DNA from: Acidovorax sp. A79
GTDB lineage: Bacteria; Pseudomonadota; Gammaproteobacteria; Burkholderiales; Burkholderiaceae_C
Length of the DNA: 64,000 bases
Assembly (NCBI RefSeq): GCF_041154505.1
Contig: NZ_AP028672.1
Coordinates: 434,001-498,000, forward strand
Direction of reading: 5' to 3'
The stretch's first letter is position 1; each line of letters starts with the position of its first letter. Of this stretch, positions 51,879 through 61,157 are shown piece by piece. The translations under genes and the position numbers were made by a program. The notes under the pieces are model-generated. The model was given only the letters and a program-made list of their open reading frames with translations. It made no database searches and was not told where the DNA came from.

Positions 51879-53204
51879 TCATTGCTTTTGAAATGGGCCC
51901 CAGTCGGGCTCGCGGATATCTCCCGCCTGCCCCGCGAGCCGGGCCTTGATCTTGCCGTCCAGCGTGGTGGTCATGAGCGCTTCGCGCCCTTGCTGCTGGG
52001 TGGCATAGACGATGAGGCGGCTATTGGGAGCAAAACTGGGGTTCTCGTCCGCCGTGGTGTCCGTGACTGCATTCACGGTGCCGGAGGACAGGTCCATGAC
52101 GTGCAGCTTGAAAGCCCCGCCAACGCGGGAAATATAGGCCAGCCAGCGGCCATCCGGGCTGATGCTGGGGGAAATGTTGTAGCTGCCCGTGAAAGTGACA
52201 CGCTCCGCATTGCCGCCAGAGGCAGGGACCTTGTAGATCTGCGGTGCGCCACCCCGGTCGCTCACGAAGTAGATGCTGCGGCCGTCGCCGGAGAACACGG
52301 GTTCGGTATCGATGCCCGAGCTCTGCATGAGGCGGCGCGGTTCGCCGCCATTGGCGTCGATGGTGTAGAGCTGGGAGCCGCCATCACGGCTCAGCGTCAC
52401 GGCCAGGGAGCGTCCGTCCGGAGCCCAGGCGGGCGCGCTGTTGGAGCCCCGGAAATTGGCGATCAGGCGCCTGCGGCCGGAGGCCACGTCGTGCACGTAG
52501 ACAACGGGTTTGCGTGATTCGAACGAGACGTAGGCGAGCTGGCCGCCATTGGGCGACCAAGCGGGCGAGATGATGGGCTCGGGGCTCGACAGGGCCGACT
52601 GCGCATTCTCGCCGTCGGCGTCCGCCACCCACAGGCTGTAGCGGGGGCCGGTCTTGGTGACGTAGGCAATGCGGGTCGAGAAAATTCCGCGTTCACCCGT
52701 CAGCTTTTCATAGATGAAATCGGCGATGCGGTGGGCCACCAGGCGCAGATCGCCCTGCGTGACCACAAAGCTCTGCCCGCCCAGGTCCTGCCCCTTCACC
52801 ACATCCCAAAGGCGAAAGCGGATGTCGAAGCGGCCATCCGCCAGGCGCGTGATGCTGCCGGTTGCCAGGGAATCCGCGCTTTTCTGGCGCCACAGGGCCA
52901 CATCGGGGCGCGCGGTTTCGTCCAGCACCGCGCCCGACGCATCCACCGCACGGAACTGGCCACTGCGCTCCAGGTCGGCCTGGACAATGGACGACATCTT
53001 CTGGGGCGCCTGCGCCTCGCCCCGGAACGGAGCGATCGCAATGGGCAGCTGGGTCAGGCCAACGCCCGTCACCTCGACGCGAAATTGCGCCAGTGCTGGC
53101 AGGGCGGGAGTGGCAATGAGCGCGGCCAGTACCTGGCGGCGCAAGGGATGCGGCAAAGCCGCAGGAGATGGGTGTGTAGAGATTCGATCTGTGGTCATTG
53201 GCAT
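51879..53204 (-). CDS. tolB: Tol-Pal system protein TolB
   Basis: About 441 residues. Start set at MPMTTDRIS (53204), just before the signal peptide (QVLAALIATPALPALAQ); the open frame extends to 53384 with unlike sequence. An N-terminal alpha/beta domain (FRVEVTGVGLTQLPIAIAPF, IVQADLERSGQFRAVD) is followed by a six-bladed beta-propeller of PD40/WD40-like units (AWSPNGGQLAYVS, AWAPDGRSLAVTL, VFSGDGRSIYFVSD, SISPDGRWLAYIS, SFAPNSRLIVYAT). Periplasmic partner of Pal and TolA. tolQRA are not adjacent here; the upstream gene is a divergent msbA. Confidence 0.96.
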   Translation of the reverse strand: MPMTTDRISTHPSPAALPHPLRRQVLAALIATPALPALAQFRVEVTGVGLTQLPIAIAPFRGEAQAPQKMSSIVQADLERSGQFRAVDASGAVLDETARPDVALWRQKSADSLATGSITRLADGRFDIRFRLWDVVKGQDLGGQSFVVTQGDLRLVAHRIADFIYEKLTGERGIFSTRIAYVTKTGPRYSLWVADADGENAQSALSSPEPIISPAWSPNGGQLAYVSFESRKPVVYVHDVASGRRRLIANFRGSNSAPAWAPDGRSLAVTLSRDGGSQLYTIDANGGEPRRLMQSSGIDTEPVFSGDGRSIYFVSDRGGAPQIYKVPASGGNAERVTFTGSYNISPSISPDGRWLAYISRVGGAFKLHVMDLSSGTVNAVTDTTADENPSFAPNSRLIVYATQQQGREALMTTTLDGKIKARLAGQAGDIREPDWGPFQKQ

Positions 53205-53438
53205 CCAGCGGTAGCCGAACAAATGCCGAAGGGCAAACCCGAATGTTACACACAGCGGGAAAACCCCTGTGACAAACTGTGCGGCCACCAGGGCCATCGG
53301 CCTTGATTTCGAGCCAACCGTGCGCATGGCCTTCCGGCACTGGCTTTTTCCTGCCGCGCCGGCCCGCATCCGATCAATGGGCACTGCTCAAAGGAGCGTG
53401 CAGGCCCGGGCAGCCCGCGACCGTAGAATCCGGGCCAC

Positions 53439-55250
53439 ATGCAAGCCACAGATTCAGGCCCGGGCGCCACGCCCGCCTCCCCCCCTCCTCCTCCTGCCGC
53501 AAGCCTGACCACGCGCCTTCAGCGGCTATCGGTCTACTTCGGCAACCAGCGGATGGCCTGGAGCCTTGCCGTTGTCGCCACCCTCGTGGGCGCCGTGACC
53601 GAGCCCCTGATTCCCGCGCTGCTGCAGCCTTTGCTGGACCGCGGCTTCACCCAGGGAACCCTGCAGCTGTGGATGGTGCCCCTGGCCATCCTGGGCGTTT
53701 TCTTCGTGCGCGGCGTTGCGCAGTTCGTCGGCCAGTACGCGCTGGCACGCATAGCCAACGAGGGCATGCTGACGCTGCGGCAATCGCTGTTCGACAGGGT
53801 CCTGGCGGCGGAAATGGGCCTGTTCTCGCGGCAGTCGGCCAGCACCTTGTCCAACACCGTGGTGTACGAAGTGCAGACCGGCGCAACCTTGCTCGTGCAG
53901 GCACTGCTGGGCGTATCGCGTGACGGGTTCACGCTGGTGGCGCTGCTGGCCTACCTGCTGTACCTCAATTGGCAGCTCACGCTGATCGTGGCGGTGGTGG
54001 TGCCGGGCGTGGCCTGGATCATGAAGACACTTTCCCGGCGCCTCTACCACCTGACAAAAAGCAGCCAGCAGGCGACCGACGAGCTGGCCTACGTGGTGGA
54101 GGAAAACGTGCTGGCGCACCGCATGGTGCGGCTGCACGGCGCGCAGGCCGGCCAGGCCGGGCGCTTCGCCGGGCTGAGCCAGAGCCTGCGCCGCCTGGCC
54201 ATCAAGTCGACGATTGCGTCCGCGGCCATGACACCGCTCACGCAGTTGCTGGCCGCCGCGGCGCTCTCCGTGGTGATCTGCATCGCCCTGTGGCAAAGCC
54301 GTGGCGCGGTGGACGCGAAGGACGTCACGGTGGGCGGCTTCGTGTCGTTCATCACGGCCATGCTGATGCTCATAGCTCCCATCCGCCGCCTGGCCGATGT
54401 CGCCAGCCCGATCACCCGGGGGGTGGCGGCCCTTGAACGGGGACTCGCGCTGCTGGGCGACACCGGCGCCGAAACAGGCGGCCAGTACCGCACGGACCGC
54501 GTGCGGGGCGCGCTGGAGCTGTCCCGGGTGACGGTGTCGTACGGCCCCGACCATGCCCCGGCACTGGACCAGGTCAGCCTGCGCGTGGAGCCCGGTGAAA
54601 TCGTCGCCCTGGTCGGCCCCTCCGGCGCCGGAAAGACGACGCTGGTCAACCTGCTGCCACGGTTCGTGATGCCCGCGTCGGGCGACATCCTGGTGGATGG
54701 CCGTCCCCTGCCCGAGTGGGACCTGGGATCGCTGCGGTCGCAGTTCGCGATGGTGAGCCAGGACGTGGTGATGTTCAACGACACCATCGCCGCCAACGTG
54801 GCGCTGGGGCGCGAGGTGGACGACCTGCGCGTGCAGGAATGCCTGGCGGCCGCGAACCTGGCGGAACACGTGGCGGCGCTTCCACGGGGCATCCACACCG
54901 TGGTGGGCCACAACGCCACCCAATTGTCAGGCGGGCAGCGGCAGCGGCTGGCGATTGCCCGGGCGCTGTACAAGGATGCCCCCATCCTGATCCTGGACGA
55001 GGCCACCTCGGCGCTGGACACCGAATCGGAACGGCTGGTGCAGGACGCCCTCCAGCGCCTGATGCAGGGGCGCACCACGCTGGTCATTGCCCACCGCCTG
55101 TCCACCATCGAACATGCGGACCGGGTCATCGTCATGGAGCGTGGACGCATTGCCGAGCAAGGAACCCATGGCGAACTGATGGCGCGGGGCGGGCTGTACG
55201 CGCGCCTGCAGGCGCGGCCGGCCTCGGGCGAAACCGCCGCACTCCACTGA
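53439..55250 (+). CDS. msbA: Lipid A flippase MsbA-type ABC exporter
   Basis: 603 residues; half-transporter with an N-terminal six-helix membrane domain (about 30-350) and a C-terminal nucleotide-binding domain. Walker A GPSGAGKTTLVN, Q-loop AMVSQDVVMFND, signature LSGGQRQRLAIARAL, Walker B ILILDEATSALD and switch His in IAHRLSTIEHADRVIV. Length and motif text match MsbA, which moves core-lipid A across the inner membrane. A Pro-rich N-terminal extension of about 25 residues is a minor oddity. It faces away from tolB with a 234-base gap. Another lipid exporter of the same family is possible. Confidence 0.85.
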   Translation: MQATDSGPGATPASPPPPPAASLTTRLQRLSVYFGNQRMAWSLAVVATLVGAVTEPLIPALLQPLLDRGFTQGTLQLWMVPLAILGVFFVRGVAQFVGQYALARIANEGMLTLRQSLFDRVLAAEMGLFSRQSASTLSNTVVYEVQTGATLLVQALLGVSRDGFTLVALLAYLLYLNWQLTLIVAVVVPGVAWIMKTLSRRLYHLTKSSQQATDELAYVVEENVLAHRMVRLHGAQAGQAGRFAGLSQSLRRLAIKSTIASAAMTPLTQLLAAAALSVVICIALWQSRGAVDAKDVTVGGFVSFITAMLMLIAPIRRLADVASPITRGVAALERGLALLGDTGAETGGQYRTDRVRGALELSRVTVSYGPDHAPALDQVSLRVEPGEIVALVGPSGAGKTTLVNLLPRFVMPASGDILVDGRPLPEWDLGSLRSQFAMVSQDVVMFNDTIAANVALGREVDDLRVQECLAAANLAEHVAALPRGIHTVVGHNATQLSGGQRQRLAIARALYKDAPILILDEATSALDTESERLVQDALQRLMQGRTTLVIAHRLSTIEHADRVIVMERGRIAEQGTHGELMARGGLYARLQARPASGETAALH

Positions 55251-55251
55251 A

Positions 55252-55271
55252 CCCGCGCCACCCCGCGCGGG
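55252..55271. terminator. GC-rich hairpin between convergent genes
   Basis: CCCGCGC / GCGCGGG, a perfect 7-bp stem with a 6-base loop, starting two bases after the msbA stop. No T-run on either side, so weak or Rho-assisted. Confidence 0.4.
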
Positions 55272-55288
55272 AAGCCCTCGCACGAGCC

Positions 55289-55963
55289 CTACCACCTGCC
55301 CCGGTTGGGCTGGCGCTTGCGTATGGCAGCGGCAATCCGTTCCGCAGAATCGGTGCGGCTCACGCGCATGGCGAAGTCCGTGGCGGTCAGGCCCAGCTGG
55401 TTCTTGAGCGTGGGGTCGGCGCCCTCGTCCAGCAAAAGCTGCACGGACTCGATGGAGCCGTAGTGCGCCGCCATCATGAGGGGGGTCGTGCCGTTGGGCG
55501 AAGCGGCATCGATGTACGCATGGTTTTCCAGCAGCAGCGCGATGATCGCCGCATGCTGGGGCGAGCCGGCGGACGCCGCGTAGTGCAGGGGCGTCCAGCC
55601 CGTCTTGTTCACATCCGCATCGCGTGCAAGAAGCGCCTTCACGGCCTCCACGTTGCCCTTGAGCGCGGCCATCATCAAGGGGCTCTCGTCCTGTGCGTTC
55701 CGTGCATCCACATTCACCTGCCGTGCGGCCAGCAGCGCAAAGAAGGCCTTGGAAGCGCCGTTTTGCAAGGCGATGGTGAGGCCCACCTGGCCTTTCGGGT
55801 CGCGCGTATCAGGGTCGAACCCCCTGCGCAGCAGCCCGGTGATGGCGCCACCGTCATCGCGCAGGATGGCGACAAAAAAATCCTCGTAGGCTCCTGCCCA
55901 GATAGCGGGAGCAGCCAGCCCCAGCGCCAGGGTCGCCAACACGTTGCGGCGATGGTGGATCAT
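55289..55963 (-). CDS. Exported ankyrin-repeat protein
   Basis: 224 residues. Signal peptide ([19 protein letters not shown]) then four to five ankyrin repeats: [97 protein letters not shown]. It ends in a basic [11 protein letters not shown] periplasmic binding protein is likely, partner unknown. The start ATG overlaps the stop of tatD (ATGA at 55960-55963), so translation is coupled. This frame continues open into tatD sequence upstream, but the signal peptide fixes the start here. Confidence 0.9.
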   Translation of the reverse strand: MIHHRRNVLATLALGLAAPAIWAGAYEDFFVAILRDDGGAITGLLRRGFDPDTRDPKGQVGLTIALQNGASKAFFALLAARQVNVDARNAQDESPLMMAALKGNVEAVKALLARDADVNKTGWTPLHYAASAGSPQHAAIIALLLENHAYIDAASPNGTTPLMMAAHYGSIESVQLLLDEGADPTLKNQLGLTATDFAMRVSRTDSAERIAAAIRKRQPNRGRW

Positions 55964-56766
55964 TCGGTCACTCCCTTGAACAAGGCGTCGAAGTTGCGGC
56001 TCGTGGCCTCGGCCACCGCCTCGAGCGCCAGCCCCTTGGTTTCGGCCACCTGCCTGGCCACGTAGGGTACATACGACGGGTTGTTGGTCTTGCCACGGTA
56101 CGGCACGGGCGCGAGGTAGGGGCTGTCGGTTTCGATCAGGGTGCGGTCCAGCGGCACGAAGGCCACCACGTCGCGCAGTTCCTGGGCGCTCTTGAATGTG
56201 ACGATGCCCGAAAAGGAGATGTAGTAGCCCAGATCGAGCGCCGCGCGCGCCACCTGCATCGATTCGGTGAAGCAGTGGAACACGCCGCCCGCGCGGTTGC
56301 CGGGGCCGTCCTCCCCCTCCTCGCGCAAGATGGAGAGCGTGTCGTCCGACGCGCTGCGGGTGTGGATGACCAGCGGCTTGCCGCACGCCCGCGCCGCGCG
56401 GATGTGGTTGCGAAAGCGCTCGCGCTGCCACTCCAGGTCGGCGATGCTGCGCCCTCCCTTGCGGTCCTCCATGCCGTAGTAGTCGAGCCCCGTCTCGCCA
56501 ATGGCCACCACGCGCGGCAAGGCGGCGCGCTCCAGCAGGTCCTGCACCGTGGGCTCGGCGATGCCTTCGTTGTCCGGGTGCACGCCCACCGTGCTCCAGA
56601 AGTTGTCGTGCGCCATGGCCAGGGCATGCACGCCCTCGAACTCTTCCAGGGTGGTGCAGATGCACAAGGCCCGGTCCACCCGCGCGTCGGCCATGGCCTG
56701 GCGGATGGCGGGCAGCTGGCTCGCCAGTTCGGGAAAATTGAGATGACAGTGCGAATCAGTGAACAT
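55960..56766 (-). CDS. TatD-family metal-dependent deoxyribonuclease
   Basis: 268 residues, a TIM-barrel amidohydrolase. Metal ligands: DSHCHLNF (HxH, residues 5-10), Glu in [12 protein letters not shown], His in PLVIHTRSA, His in GVFHCFTES and Asp in [11 protein letters not shown]. The final PxRGKxNxP motif is present ([14 protein letters not shown]). TatD enzymes are 3'-5' exonucleases or DNases in DNA repair and quality control. Lies upstream of the ankyrin gene with ATGA overlap. Which paralogue (TatD, YcfH or YjjV type) is not certain; the pilZ-holB-tmk neighbourhood favours the YcfH type. Confidence 0.93.
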   Translation of the reverse strand: MFTDSHCHLNFPELASQLPAIRQAMADARVDRALCICTTLEEFEGVHALAMAHDNFWSTVGVHPDNEGIAEPTVQDLLERAALPRVVAIGETGLDYYGMEDRKGGRSIADLEWQRERFRNHIRAARACGKPLVIHTRSASDDTLSILREEGEDGPGNRAGGVFHCFTESMQVARAALDLGYYISFSGIVTFKSAQELRDVVAFVPLDRTLIETDSPYLAPVPYRGKTNNPSYVPYVARQVAETKGLALEAVAEATSRNFDALFKGVTE

Positions 56767-56874
56767 GCGGTTTCAAAATAATCGTGTTTGCGCACCACGC
56801 GGGCCACCGGTGGCCATCGCAGCCTCCGGGGTGGGCGGCAGCCCCGCCCGCCCGCCGCAGCCAGCAAACAAAAA

Positions 56875-56901
56875 TGCCGACCCGCCTGGCACGGGTCGGC
56901 A
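56875..56901 (-). terminator. Strong terminator after pilZ
   Basis: TGCCGACCCG / CGGGTCGGCA, a perfect 10-bp stem with a 7-base loop. On the minus strand TTTTTGTTTG follows. It ends the mltG-tmk-holB-pilZ transcript just after the pilZ stop. Confidence 0.9.
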
Positions 56902-56919
56902 CGGTGGGCGGGTGCCGGC

Positions 56920-57279
56920 TCAGATGGTCTGTGTCGGCCGGTCGGACCCCAGCGCCGTGCCGAGCAGTTCCTCGATCTTGGCCTTGAGCTGGCGCGACTT
57001 CTCGTCCTTGGGAAACTGGATGCCCACGCCCTGCGTGCGGTTGCCCGCAGCCCGCGCCGGGGTGACCCAGGCCACGCGACCGGCCACCGGGTAGCGCTGC
57101 GTGTCGTCCGGCAGCGTCAGCAGCACATAGACATCATCGCCCAGCTTGTAGTCCCGCTGGGTGGGGACAAAAATGCCCCCTTCGGCGAAAAAGGGAATGT
57201 AGGCCGCGTACAGGGCCGCCTTTTCCTTGATGGCCAGCTGCATGACGCTGGGGCGGGGGGCGGTGGATGGACTGCTCAT
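56920..57279 (-). CDS. pilZ: PilZ-domain protein (type IV pilus assembly PilZ)
   Basis: 119 residues, one PilZ domain. GGIFVPTQRDYKLGDDVYVLLTLP, then YPVAGRVAWVTPA and GVGIQFP are the conserved strands. The RxxxR and D/NxSxxG residues that bind cyclic-di-GMP are missing, as in the true pilus PilZ of Pseudomonas and Xanthomonas, which works by protein contacts. The classic neighbourhood tmk-holB-pilZ-tatD is preserved. Cytoplasmic; needed for pilus assembly together with PilB/FimX-type partners. Confidence 0.92.
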   Translation of the reverse strand: MSSPSTAPRPSVMQLAIKEKAALYAAYIPFFAEGGIFVPTQRDYKLGDDVYVLLTLPDDTQRYPVAGRVAWVTPARAAGNRTQGVGIQFPKDEKSRQLKAKIEELLGTALGSDRPTQTI

Positions 57280-57296
57280 GGATGGGTGGGTACGGC

Positions 57297-58319
57297 TCAG
57301 TGCTTGGAGTGTAGGGTGTTTCGCGCCTGGGCGACAAGCGCCTCCAGCATGAGGCCGGCATTGAAAGGATGGTCCGCCGTGCGTGCGGCCTTGGCCAGCG
57401 CGCGCGACCAGCGTGTCAGCGCGCCCAGCGGCGGCAGCGCCTTCGGGAGGTCCGCCGCCGCGAAGTAGCGCGGAGCGGCGCCCACGCTCGCCGCCAGCAG
57501 GTCATGGCAGAGCTTTTGCAGCGCATCGATGGCCTGCGCAGGCGCCCAGTCCCCGAGCACGGTCACATCCCCCTTGGCGACGGCCTGGGGCAGCGCGGAC
57601 CAGGCCTGCGGGCTGCGCCCCGACTGGGCCAGCGCCAGCGCATCGTCGGGCCGCCCGCCGGCGGCGCGCAGGAACGCCGTCGCGGCGGCGCCGGCAACGC
57701 CCTGCCCTTGCAGCCACTGCAGCATCTGGTCCTCGGCGGGCCAGACCATCGTGTGGCCCAGGCAGCGGCTGCGGATGGTGGGCAGCAACTGGTGCGCGGC
57801 CTCGCTGGCCAGGACGAAGCGCACATCCCCCGGCGGCTCCTCCAGGGTCTTGAGCAAGGCATTGGCCGTGATGTGGTTCATCTGCTCGGCGGGATACACC
57901 AGCACGGCCTTGCCCCGGCCACGGGCCGATGTGCGCTGCGAGAACTCCACCGCGTCGCGCATCGCTTCCACGCGGATCTCGCGGCTGGGCTTGCGCTTCT
58001 TGTCGTCGATGTCCGCCTGGGCCTTCTCCGACAGGGGCCAGCCCAGCGCCATCATCTGCACCTCGGGCATCAGCACGCACAGGTCGGCATGCGTGCGCAC
58101 GTTGACCGCATGGCAGCTGCCGCACTGGCCGCAGGCACCCTGCGCGGTCGGTGCATCGCACAGCCAGGCGCGCACCAGCTCCATGCCCAGCGCGTACTGG
58201 CCCATGCCCGACGGGCCCTGCAGCAGCCAGGCATGCCCGCGCTGGGCCAGCAGGCTGGCACGCTGTGCCGCGATCCAGGGCGCGAGGGCCGTCGCAGGGG
58301 CGTTGGCGGGCTCGCTCAT
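57297..58319 (-). CDS. holB: DNA polymerase III delta' subunit
   Basis: 340 residues from the ATG at 58319, which overlaps the tmk stop (ATGA). P-loop region [20 protein letters not shown] is a degenerate Walker A, as is normal for delta'. Zinc-binding [10 protein letters not shown] with an upstream Cys, then [23 protein letters not shown] and SRC motif TIRSRCLGH are typical of clamp-loader subunits. A part of the clamp loader that opens the sliding clamp. The open frame upstream to 58574 lies within tmk and is not coding. Confidence 0.95.
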   Translation of the reverse strand: MSEPANAPATALAPWIAAQRASLLAQRGHAWLLQGPSGMGQYALGMELVRAWLCDAPTAQGACGQCGSCHAVNVRTHADLCVLMPEVQMMALGWPLSEKAQADIDDKKRKPSREIRVEAMRDAVEFSQRTSARGRGKAVLVYPAEQMNHITANALLKTLEEPPGDVRFVLASEAAHQLLPTIRSRCLGHTMVWPAEDQMLQWLQGQGVAGAAATAFLRAAGGRPDDALALAQSGRSPQAWSALPQAVAKGDVTVLGDWAPAQAIDALQKLCHDLLAASVGAAPRYFAAADLPKALPPLGALTRWSRALAKAARTADHPFNAGLMLEALVAQARNTLHSKH

Positions 58320-58993
58320 GCCGCCCCTCCCTGGGTGGCCACCATGATGGCCAGCCAGCCCTTGCGCACAAAGACGCTGGTGAGCTGCTGCCACACGCGG
58401 TGGCGGTCCTGCGCGGCGTCCAGCCGTGCAAACCGCTGGGGTGCGGCGGCCGCGCGGTCGGCATAGCCCTGGGCCACCCGGCGGAAGAACTCGGCGGGCT
58501 GGGCCTCGAAACGGTCGGGCACGCGGGCGCCGGCCAGGCGCTGGGCAGCCACTTCCGGCGCCAGGTCGAACCACACGGTCAGATCGGGCTCACGCATCAG
58601 ATCGGCCTCTGGCGAAAGACCCGTCTGCGCAAGCCGCTCCAATATCGATAGCACGCCAAGATCGAAGCCCCGGCCGGCCCCCTGGTAGGCGAAGGTGGCA
58701 TCGGTGAAACGGTCGCACAGCACCACGTCGCCACGCGCGAGGGCGGGCTCGATCACATTGCGCAGGTGGTCCCGGCGCGCGGCGAAGATGAGCAGCGATT
58801 CGGTGAGCGGGTCCATCGGGTCGTTGAGGACCATCTCGCGCAGTTTTTCGGCCAGCGGCGTGCCACCGGGCTCGCGGCTCACGGTGACCGCGCGGCCCTG
58901 CGCACGGAAAGCCGCCGCCAGGCCCTCGATGTGCGAGGACTTGCCCGCGCCGTCGATGCCTTCAAAGGTGATGAAAAGACCGGGTCGTGACAT
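58316..58993 (-). CDS. tmk: Thymidylate kinase
   Basis: 225 residues from [12 protein letters not shown] at 58993. Walker [13 protein letters not shown], the DR(Y/F/H) motif region [31 protein letters not shown] and the lid segment near RVPDRFE. Phosphorylates dTMP to dTDP. The C-terminus extends about 15 residues past the usual end ([10 protein letters not shown]). Its stop overlaps the holB start. The open frame upstream (to 59263) lacks family similarity. Confidence 0.96.
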   Translation of the reverse strand: MSRPGLFITFEGIDGAGKSSHIEGLAAAFRAQGRAVTVSREPGGTPLAEKLREMVLNDPMDPLTESLLIFAARRDHLRNVIEPALARGDVVLCDRFTDATFAYQGAGRGFDLGVLSILERLAQTGLSPEADLMREPDLTVWFDLAPEVAAQRLAGARVPDRFEAQPAEFFRRVAQGYADRAAAAPQRFARLDAAQDRHRVWQQLTSVFVRKGWLAIMVATQGGAA

Positions 58994-59067
58994 GAAAGCC
59001 TTGGGTTGAATCTGCAGGGGCGCATGGCTCGGGGCGCCGCGGCCGCCCGCGCACCAGGCCGCATGCG

Positions 59068-60087
59068 CTACTGGCCGCGCTGGTAGCGGTTGACCGCACG
59101 GTTGTGCTCTTCCAGCGAGGCACTGAAATGGCTGGTGCCGTCGCCCTTGGCCACGAAGTACAGCGCACGCGTGGGCTCGGGCTGCACCGCCGCGAGCAGG
59201 GCGGCCTTGCCGGGCATGGCGATGGGCGTGGGAGGCAGGCCGGCCCGGGTGTAGGTGTTCCACGGCGTGTCGGCCAGCAAATCGCGCCGGCGCAGGTTGC
59301 CGTCGAACCGCTCGCCCAGGCCGTAGATGACGGTGGGGTCGGTCTGCAGCAGCATCCCGGCGCGCAGGCGGTTGGCAAAAACCCCGGCAATCTGGGCGCG
59401 GTCGCCCGGACGGCCGGTTTCCTTCTCGACGATGCTGGCCAGTATCAATGCTTCATCGGCCGACTTGAGCGGCGTGTCGGCCGCGCGCTGGGCCCAGGCG
59501 GCCTCCAGGCGGCGGTCCATGGCGTGCAGCGCCCGGCGCAGCAGGGCGATGTCGCTGGAGCCCTTGGCATAGGCGTAGGTGTCCGGAAAGAACCGCCCCT
59601 CGGGAGGCACGCCCGGGCGGCCCAGCTGGGCCATCAGCGCCTCGTCGCTCAGGTTCGCCGCGTCGGGCTTGAGCTGGTCTTCCCTGGCGAGGGCCTGGCG
59701 CACCTGGCGCCAGTTCCAGCCCTCCACCAGGGTCAGCGCGCGCAGGGTTTCCTCGCCGCGCACCAGTTTCTGCAGCAGGGCCCGCGGGGTGGTTCCGGGC
59801 GGGATTTCATAGTTGCCGGCCTTGATGGCGCGGTCCTGGCCCGAGAAGCGGAACCATGCGTAGAGCATGCGCGCATCGACCCGCGCCCCTGCCGCCGCCA
59901 CGTCGCGCGCAATGCCCCGCGGCGTGGTGCCGGGCTCGATGGCCAGCTCCAGGGGTTCGCTGCCCGTCACCAACGGCTGGTGCAGCCACCAGAAGGCCGC
60001 ACCGCCCGAGGCGATCAGAACCAACGCAATCAAAGCCAATAGACGTCGCACAACCCTGATGAATGTGTGTGTAGAACCGGGCATCAT
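59068..60087 (-). CDS. mltG: Endolytic murein transglycosylase MltG
   Basis: 339 residues. One N-terminal membrane anchor ([20 protein letters not shown]), a LysM-like segment, and the YceG catalytic domain with [17 protein letters not shown] (catalytic Glu), [24 protein letters not shown]-like [18 protein letters not shown] and [19 protein letters not shown]. It cleaves nascent glycan strands at the inner membrane and sets chain length. Its start codon is only 9 bases from that of the divergent ygfZ, so promoters of each must lie inside the other gene. 74 bases before tmk. Confidence 0.95.
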   Translation of the reverse strand: MMPGSTHTFIRVVRRLLALIALVLIASGGAAFWWLHQPLVTGSEPLELAIEPGTTPRGIARDVAAAGARVDARMLYAWFRFSGQDRAIKAGNYEIPPGTTPRALLQKLVRGEETLRALTLVEGWNWRQVRQALAREDQLKPDAANLSDEALMAQLGRPGVPPEGRFFPDTYAYAKGSSDIALLRRALHAMDRRLEAAWAQRAADTPLKSADEALILASIVEKETGRPGDRAQIAGVFANRLRAGMLLQTDPTVIYGLGERFDGNLRRRDLLADTPWNTYTRAGLPPTPIAMPGKAALLAAVQPEPTRALYFVAKGDGTSHFSASLEEHNRAVNRYQRGQ

Positions 60088-60096
60088 AATTCAGCG

Positions 60097-61005
60097 ATGA
60101 CTACCCCCTTGAACGGCATAGCCCCCCTGTCCCACCTGGGCGTGATTCGCGTGGAAGGCGAAGACGCCGCCAAGTTCCTGCACGGCCAGCTCACCCAGGA
60201 TTTCGCCCTGCTGGGCATGGACCAGGCCCGCCTGGCAGCGTTCCTGTCCGCCAAGGGCCGCATGCAGGCCACCTTCATCGGCTTCAAGCGCAGCGCCAGC
60301 GAGATCCTGCTGGTCTGCAGCCGCGACCTGCTGCCGCCCACGCTCAAGCGCCTGTCGATGTTCGTGCTGCGCTCCAAGGCCAGGCTGACCGACGCCACCG
60401 CCGACTTCGCCCTGTACGGCCTGGCGGGCGATGTGGTGCCCGGCGGCGGCCAGCCCGCCTGGACCAAGGCCGACGTGGGTGCCGCCTCGGTGGTCCACCT
60501 GTATCCCGCCGACGGCCGGCCGCGCGCGCTCTGGGTGGCCCCCGCGGCAGAACCCGCGCCCGCCGGTCCCGCGATGGAACCCGCCCTGTGGCTCTGGAGC
60601 GAAGTGCGCAGCGGCGTGGCAACGCTGACCACCCCGGTTGTCGAGGCCTTCGTGCCCCAGATGCTCAACTACGAGTCCGTGGGCGGCGTGAACTTCAAGA
60701 AGGGCTGCTACCCCGGGCAGGAGGTGGTGGCGCGCAGCCAGTTCCGGGGCACGCTCAAGCGCCGCACCTACATTGCCCACGCCCCGGCCGATGTGGCGGT
60801 GGGGGCCGAAGTGTTCGCCGTGCCGGACCTGGAACAGCCTTGCGGCACCGTCGTGCAGGCCGCCCCGGCACCCGGTGGCGGCACCGACGCCCTCGTGTCG
60901 CTGCAGATCGCCGCCGCGCAGGGTGGTGCCCTGCAGGTGGGCAACGTGCAGGGCGTGCCGCTGGCGCTGGCGCCCCTGCCGTACGAGCTGCTCGCGGACA
61001 TCTGA
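60097..61005 (+). CDS. ygfZ: tRNA-modifying/Fe-S maintenance protein YgfZ (GcvT-like)
   Basis: 302 residues from the ATG at 60097. Folate-binding GcvT-like fold: LGVIRVEGEDAAKFLHGQLTQD near the start and the diagnostic KGCYPGQEVVAR (KGCxxGQE with the redox-active Cys) in NFKKGCYPGQEVVAR. Binds tetrahydrofolate and supports assembly of certain Fe-S enzymes such as the MiaB tRNA methylthiotransferase. Length matches the family. Divergent from mltG, with convergent neighbours to the right. Confidence 0.93.
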   Translation: MTTPLNGIAPLSHLGVIRVEGEDAAKFLHGQLTQDFALLGMDQARLAAFLSAKGRMQATFIGFKRSASEILLVCSRDLLPPTLKRLSMFVLRSKARLTDATADFALYGLAGDVVPGGGQPAWTKADVGAASVVHLYPADGRPRALWVAPAAEPAPAGPAMEPALWLWSEVRSGVATLTTPVVEAFVPQMLNYESVGGVNFKKGCYPGQEVVARSQFRGTLKRRTYIAHAPADVAVGAEVFAVPDLEQPCGTVVQAAPAPGGGTDALVSLQIAAAQGGALQVGNVQGVPLALAPLPYELLADI

Positions 61006-61157
61006 CGCCCGCGGGCAGGACCGGGCCGCTGCGGGATCAGGCCACGCCGCTATGCATTCAGGAGCATCCCGCGCTTGATGCGGGGCGGATCCAGATACGA
61101 ATCCCCCCAGGGCCGTTTGCAGGAGAGCGCGAGGCGCTTTCTTTTTGATAGCAAAAT

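Noticed and set aside
53526..54923. A 465-residue minus-strand frame opposite msbA
   Set aside because: His/Gln/Arg-rich shadow of the ABC exporter.
56136..56867. A 243-residue minus-strand frame overlapping tatD
   Set aside because: Out-of-frame shadow rich in Arg, Ala and Pro; tatD motifs are complete in the other frame.
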